Of a DNA stretch of 64,000 bases, positions 60,399 to 64,000 are shown piece by piece. The notes below the pieces were generated by a model, which saw only the letters and a program-made list of their open reading frames with translations, was not told the DNA's origin and ran no database searches. Position numbers and translations under genes: made by a program. Numbering within the stretch: position 1 is the stretch's first letter; each line of letters begins with the position of its first letter. The stretch is from Alkaliphilus peptidifermentans DSM 18978 (lineage in GTDB: Bacteria > Bacillota > Clostridia > Peptostreptococcales > Natronincolaceae): positions 62,001 through 126,000 of the forward strand of contig NZ_FMUS01000005.1 of assembly GCF_900101495.1 (NCBI RefSeq). The letters are read 5' to 3'.

Positions 60399-61634
60399 CT
60401 ACTTTTCCCCTCCTTCCTTATCTGTATCTGATTCCTTCTTTGCATAGGCTCCTATGTCCTCAAGTTTTAACATATTCCCATTAACTGCATAGACATCCCC
60501 ATGTTCGATGGTGTTTAGATCTTCTAATTCCCTTACATCATTTGGAGATAGGAAGCCATTTTGAATTCCAGTTGCATATCCCTCCATTCGACTCTTGTAA
60601 TCTCCTCGAAGAAGTCCCTCCACATTAAGCTTTATAAAGTAGTCCTTTTTTTCTGATGGGGACAGTAGAGCCTTTTTCATGGCCATCTCCCACCTTGATA
60701 GCCACGGAGACAGAGTGTATTTTACAAACTCCAATGACTGCTGCTCAATGTTAGAAAAACTGGACTTCTCCAAATCTCCAATCATATGGGGCGGAATTCT
60801 AAAGATACGGGCAATTTCATTTAATTGAAACTTTCTTGTTTGAAGAAATTGGGCTTGTTCTGGGGGTATCCCAATAGGTTTAAAGCTCATACCTTCCTCT
60901 AACACTGCAACCTTATGGGCATTGCCACTACCTCCATAGACACTGTTCCAACTCTTCCTCACCCTTTCTGGGTCTTTTAAAATTCCAGGATGCTCTAAAA
61001 CACCACCGGGATTGGCTCCATTATTAAAGAAATTTGCACCATATTCTTCAGTTGCTATTGCCATACCGATTGCATTCTTCGCCATAGCAATTGGTGAATA
61101 GCCTACAAGTCCATCAAATCCTAGTCCTGGAATATGAAGAACCTCCCAGTTTCGAAGAATATGCTCCTGTCCCTCTTTGTTGTAGATATAATAAAGTTCA
61201 CCTGCCTCACTTCTATGGACTGTCATCTTATCTGGCATTAGAGGATAGAGTGCCATTACCTTCCCTCTACCATCTCGGATAATTTGAGCATAGGCATTTC
61301 CCCAAAGTAAAAGATGACCTATCAGTGTTTCACGAAACACGAATGAAGTCATCTCGGGGTTGGGTTCATCATGAAGTAAATAATATATTGGGTGGTCCAG
61401 TGCCTTTTCTTTTCCTCTGTCAGTCCTTTTATATGTGTGTAAGGGTAAAGATGCAATAGTCTCCGATAAAATTCTTACACAGGCATATACTGTTGTTGTT
61501 TGCATAGCTGTTTTCTCATTAACCATCTTCCCACTAGAAGTAGGTCCAAAGAAAAATTGATAGGCACTTTGCCACATACTATTTTTAGGGTCTGCTCTCG
61601 ACCTAAAAATTTTTGATATAATGGGTATCTTCAA
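60399..61634 (-). CDS. Portal protein, HK97 family
   Basis: A 411-residue portal: RADPKNSMWQSAYQFFFGPT, VYACVRILSETIASLPLHTY, HLLLWGNAYAQIIRDGRGKV, LGFDGLVGYSPIAMAKNAIG and RIFRIPPHMIGDLEKSSFSN. It forms the dodecameric ring through which DNA is packaged. A TTG start has AGGAGG about 8 bases upstream. The upstream neighbour is a nuclease gene rather than the usual terminase. Confidence 0.92.
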   Translation of the reverse strand: MKIPIISKIFRSRADPKNSMWQSAYQFFFGPTSSGKMVNEKTAMQTTTVYACVRILSETIASLPLHTYKRTDRGKEKALDHPIYYLLHDEPNPEMTSFVFRETLIGHLLLWGNAYAQIIRDGRGKVMALYPLMPDKMTVHRSEAGELYYIYNKEGQEHILRNWEVLHIPGLGFDGLVGYSPIAMAKNAIGMAIATEEYGANFFNNGANPGGVLEHPGILKDPERVRKSWNSVYGGSGNAHKVAVLEEGMSFKPIGIPPEQAQFLQTRKFQLNEIARIFRIPPHMIGDLEKSSFSNIEQQSLEFVKYTLSPWLSRWEMAMKKALLSPSEKKDYFIKLNVEGLLRGDYKSRMEGYATGIQNGFLSPNDVRELEDLNTIEHGDVYAVNGNMLKLEDIGAYAKKESDTDKEGGEK

Positions 61635-61697
61635 ATGTCATCACCTCCTATAAATGGGCATGAAAAAAGCACCCATGTTAGTGGATGCCTTATTTAT

Positions 61698-62828
61698 CTA
61701 TACTGCAGATAGTTTTTTATTCAAGTTTGCTAAATTAATACTTTCTTGATAATTCCACTCAATTAAAGCAATACTATTTTCTGAGCATTTACGTCTCTTT
61801 TCATTATCTAGCCAAACTCTATGTTTAAATCCCTCTTCACCCCCAAAATAATCAATACTTTCATAGTGTTGTATACCTTGATACTCAATACCTATCTTTA
61901 GTTCAGGAATAAAAATATCTAAACTCTGTGGTGATAGCCAACTGGGTCTATGTTGATACAATGCGCTTGGGTACTTACTTTTAATAATTTTAAACAATGT
62001 TTCCTCTGACTTCCACTTTGATTGTATCACCCCGTCATTTACTAACTTGCTAAATATATTTTCCTTTCTACTTTTCCAATCATATGTATACCCTTCCACA
62101 GTCTTCTTGGTATTTTTATACCAATTATGAAATTCCAGCAAAATTAATTCATACAAGTTTCTAAAAAGCTCTAATTCATTTTTAAAATATTTATGTTCAA
62201 TTACAAGTTGCGTAGCTTCACGACATTCCAAAATCAAAAATGGATTTGTATCTCGCCTTATCATATTCCCCTGAAAATGTGCCAGTAAACTTAGGAGAAC
62301 GTGGTTCCTCAAGTCAACCCCATTATAACAAAGTGCATTTGCATAATACATCAAGCCTTTACCAAACAATTTGTACCCACCAAAATTATCACTCATAAAA
62401 AAGTAATATACCAAATGAAACATAAATGCTATATCATCTATATTTTTTCTATTAAATACAGTAAGATGATTTATTGTTTCATCTAAATCAAATAAATTAT
62501 CTATAATTATATTTTTTTCAGCTTTCTTTACTACTTCTCTGATAATAAAAAAAGTATGAGAATAATCTTCTGGGTAAATAAATGCAACTTCATTCTCCCA
62601 ATCTATCCACTCAAATTGTTTCATAAATTTTGATACGGTATCATTAGCAACAAAATGGCCATCTGCTTCTAATAGAAGTTGTGTGCTTTTCATAGACTCC
62701 TGCTGCTCTTTATAATTAGGCCACAAATACTTTTCGCATCCCATTTCAATAAATTTTTCTCTAATAGAGTCTATTGTTTTTTCATATTTTTTAAAACTTT
62801 TATGTTGTAGAAAATCCTCTAGATTCAT
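61698..62828 (-). CDS. Predicted nuclease with C-terminal PD-(D/E)XK/Vsr-like domain
   Basis: A 376-residue protein. The first 270 residues are helical and unassigned (KFIEMGCEKYLWPNYKEQQE, TPLLIL-like NPFLILECREATQL). The last 100 form a restriction-endonuclease-like fold: FKIIKSKYPSALYQHRPSWL, SLDIFIPELKIGIEYQGIQH, then LDNEKRRKCSENSIALIEWN (Asp, Glu-x-Gln, Lys/Arg core). AGGGGG precedes the ATG. It lies between portal and a membrane coiled-coil gene, interrupting the packaging module. Confidence 0.7.
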   Translation of the reverse strand: MNLEDFLQHKSFKKYEKTIDSIREKFIEMGCEKYLWPNYKEQQESMKSTQLLLEADGHFVANDTVSKFMKQFEWIDWENEVAFIYPEDYSHTFFIIREVVKKAEKNIIIDNLFDLDETINHLTVFNRKNIDDIAFMFHLVYYFFMSDNFGGYKLFGKGLMYYANALCYNGVDLRNHVLLSLLAHFQGNMIRRDTNPFLILECREATQLVIEHKYFKNELELFRNLYELILLEFHNWYKNTKKTVEGYTYDWKSRKENIFSKLVNDGVIQSKWKSEETLFKIIKSKYPSALYQHRPSWLSPQSLDIFIPELKIGIEYQGIQHYESIDYFGGEEGFKHRVWLDNEKRRKCSENSIALIEWNYQESINLANLNKKLSAV

Positions 62829-62886
62829 GCCACGCCCCCTAGTTTTTCATGATATAACCAAACACTCAAATATTATTACTATTCAA

Positions 62887-64000
62887 TCAACAAAGCTTCT
62901 TTACACTTTTCTCTTTTTTAATTAGATTATTTTGAATACCTTTAACATTATGAAGTAAATTGCTACATTCCTCATTTAATCTTTTTAGGTTAGTTTCATT
63001 CATATCAATGGATTGTAAATTTTTTAGAAAATCAATGCTATCATAAAAATCATCAATATCGATATATAACTCCCTATCATTTAATAGTACCAAGCCATCT
63101 TTCAATATGTCCCACCTTTGATTTAAAATATTAAATTTATAATTTGAAATAATTTTATGTAAGAATTCTTGATGATAAAAATCTTTATAGATTTCAATCA
63201 TAGGATGTTCTTTGTACCTTTCACCATAAAAAAACTGGAACATTTCTTCATCAAATCTATTATCATTTATAATGGTATCATCTAAACGTATTTCATACAT
63301 TAATAATGTTTTATACAATTGAACAACATTTTCTTTAGTTTTATCTTGCAAATTATTAAATTCGTTTATGTTGTCATATATATATTTAAATATTTTTAAA
63401 TTAACCTTACCACTATCGTCAATTTTCTCATACCAACCTTCTATTAAATTACTATCTATATATTGCTGTATTAACATAAATTCTTTATATACGTCTCTTT
63501 CAATATTTATGTAAATCTCCTTTTTTTTCTCTTTTATTTGTTCTTCAATATTTAAAATTTGTAGGGCTTTTTCTCTTGATATAATAGGATTTTCACTCTG
63601 AGACAATACTACCATTTCTTGTTTTAAATCAGTTAAATTTTCTTCTAATTTTTCTATTTCACTACTTAATTTCAATAGTATAGAAGGTCGTTCAAAAACA
63701 TACTGATCAAAAGCAAAGTAATCTTTTTTAATATTTTCAAGTCTTAATAAGACTTCATAAAGTTCTTTCTTTAGAATTACATTTTCTACTAAAATTTTAC
63801 TTTTCTTATGTTGATATTTTTTATTTAATTCTAAGAAATCCTCTATAACTATCTTATTACATTCTAATTCTCTCCTCAATAATTCTATTTGTATATATAA
63901 TCTATTTGCGTCTTTTTTCTGGGCAGATCTCTCTACTAAAAAATATGAGAGAAACGCAGAAACTAAAGGAACTATAATGCCTATCGTTAAACTGGTTAGT
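62887..64000 (-). CDS. Membrane-anchored coiled-coil protein (5' end beyond window)
   Basis: The frame is open to the right window edge, so the start is not visible. The first visible residues form a transmembrane helix (IGIIVPLVSAFLSYFLV) followed by a long charged coiled coil (NRLYIQIELLRRELECNK; KYQHKKSKILVENVILKKEL; LSSEIEKLEENLTDLKQEMV) and a helical C-terminal half. A TTG with AGGAGAG-like context at 63879 is only an internal codon if the frame is intact. It lies 58 bases before the nuclease gene and is probably co-transcribed with it. No family recognised. Confidence 0.6.
   Translation of the reverse strand, partial: LTSLTIGIIVPLVSAFLSYFLVERSAQKKDANRLYIQIELLRRELECNKIVIEDFLELNKKYQHKKSKILVENVILKKELYEVLLRLENIKKDYFAFDQYVFERPSILLKLSSEIEKLEENLTDLKQEMVVLSQSENPIISREKALQILNIEEQIKEKKKEIYINIERDVYKEFMLIQQYIDSNLIEGWYEKIDDSGKVNLKIFKYIYDNINEFNNLQDKTKENVVQLYKTLLMYEIRLDDTIINDNRFDEEMFQFFYGERYKEHPMIEIYKDFYHQEFLHKIISNYKFNILNQRWDILKDGLVLLNDRELYIDIDDFYDSIDFLKNLQSIDMNETNLKRLNEECSNLLHNVKGIQNNLIKKEKSVKKLC

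Noticed and set aside
61640-61690. Possible terminator between portal and the nuclease gene
   Set aside because: ATGGG/CCCAT can pair around a T-run, but the 5-base stem is too weak to call a terminator.

Overview
The window is AT-rich DNA with strong AGGAGG-type ribosome binding sites and almost every gene on the minus strand. Gene content points to a low-GC Firmicute, most likely a Clostridia member: clostridial-style paired large serine recombinases, a BlaR1/BlaI pair, tandem dynamin-like GTPases and an HK97-type siphophage. No rRNA, tRNA, CRISPR array or intact insertion sequence was seen. The species cannot be named from sequence alone.

Layout in window coordinates. (1) 1-6 kb: housekeeping-like accessory genes. 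These are a partial DUF5131 protein, an AraC/GyrI regulator, a DinB-like protein and a compact operon (GIY-YIG protein, DUF6530 protein, MoxR-VWA ATPase, XRE/zinc-ribbon regulator). (2) 6-13.3 kb: antibiotic-response genes. A macrolide 2'-phosphotransferase sits behind a translationally coupled 37-codon upstream ORF and a TetR regulator. A complete class B1 metallo-beta-lactamase lipoprotein carries a perfect BlaI-type palindrome in its promoter and lies next to blaR1 and blaI. A penicillin-acylase/bile-salt-hydrolase family enzyme follows. (3) 13.3-15.7 kb: a gene graveyard with a broken histidine kinase, a frameshifted HEPN protein beside an intact nucleotidyltransferase, and a VirB4 N-terminal stub from a conjugative element. 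(4) 15.7-22 kb: a dpp/opp-type ABC importer operon ending in a DUF169 gene.

(5) 23-43.5 kb is a defence island. Its first part is the most unusual locus: WYL regulator, short dynamin-like GTPase, long dynamin-like GTPase, small two-helix membrane protein, HerA-like ATPase with a serine-rich/hydrophobic insert, LHH-family nuclease toxin, SUKH immunity protein. All are co-directional, and several are joined by 1-4 base stop/start overlaps. It is followed by a diguanylate cyclase, a broken ADP-ribosylglycohydrolase, McrC and McrB with three uncharacterised partner genes, two unknown coupled genes, and a putative type II restriction enzyme with an SPPY-type DNA methyltransferase.

(6) 43.6-64 kb is the right part of a prophage read on the minus strand. 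In transcription order it has portal, ClpP-like protease, HK97 capsid, connectors, tail tube, tail chaperone with a lambda-type slippery site (GGGAAAG), tape measure, tail tip proteins, holin, amidase and two overlapping serine recombinases. A coiled-coil membrane protein (cut by the window edge) and a PD-(D/E)XK/Vsr-like nuclease sit upstream of portal, where terminase would be expected, so this is probably cargo. Terminase was not seen and should lie beyond 64 kb.
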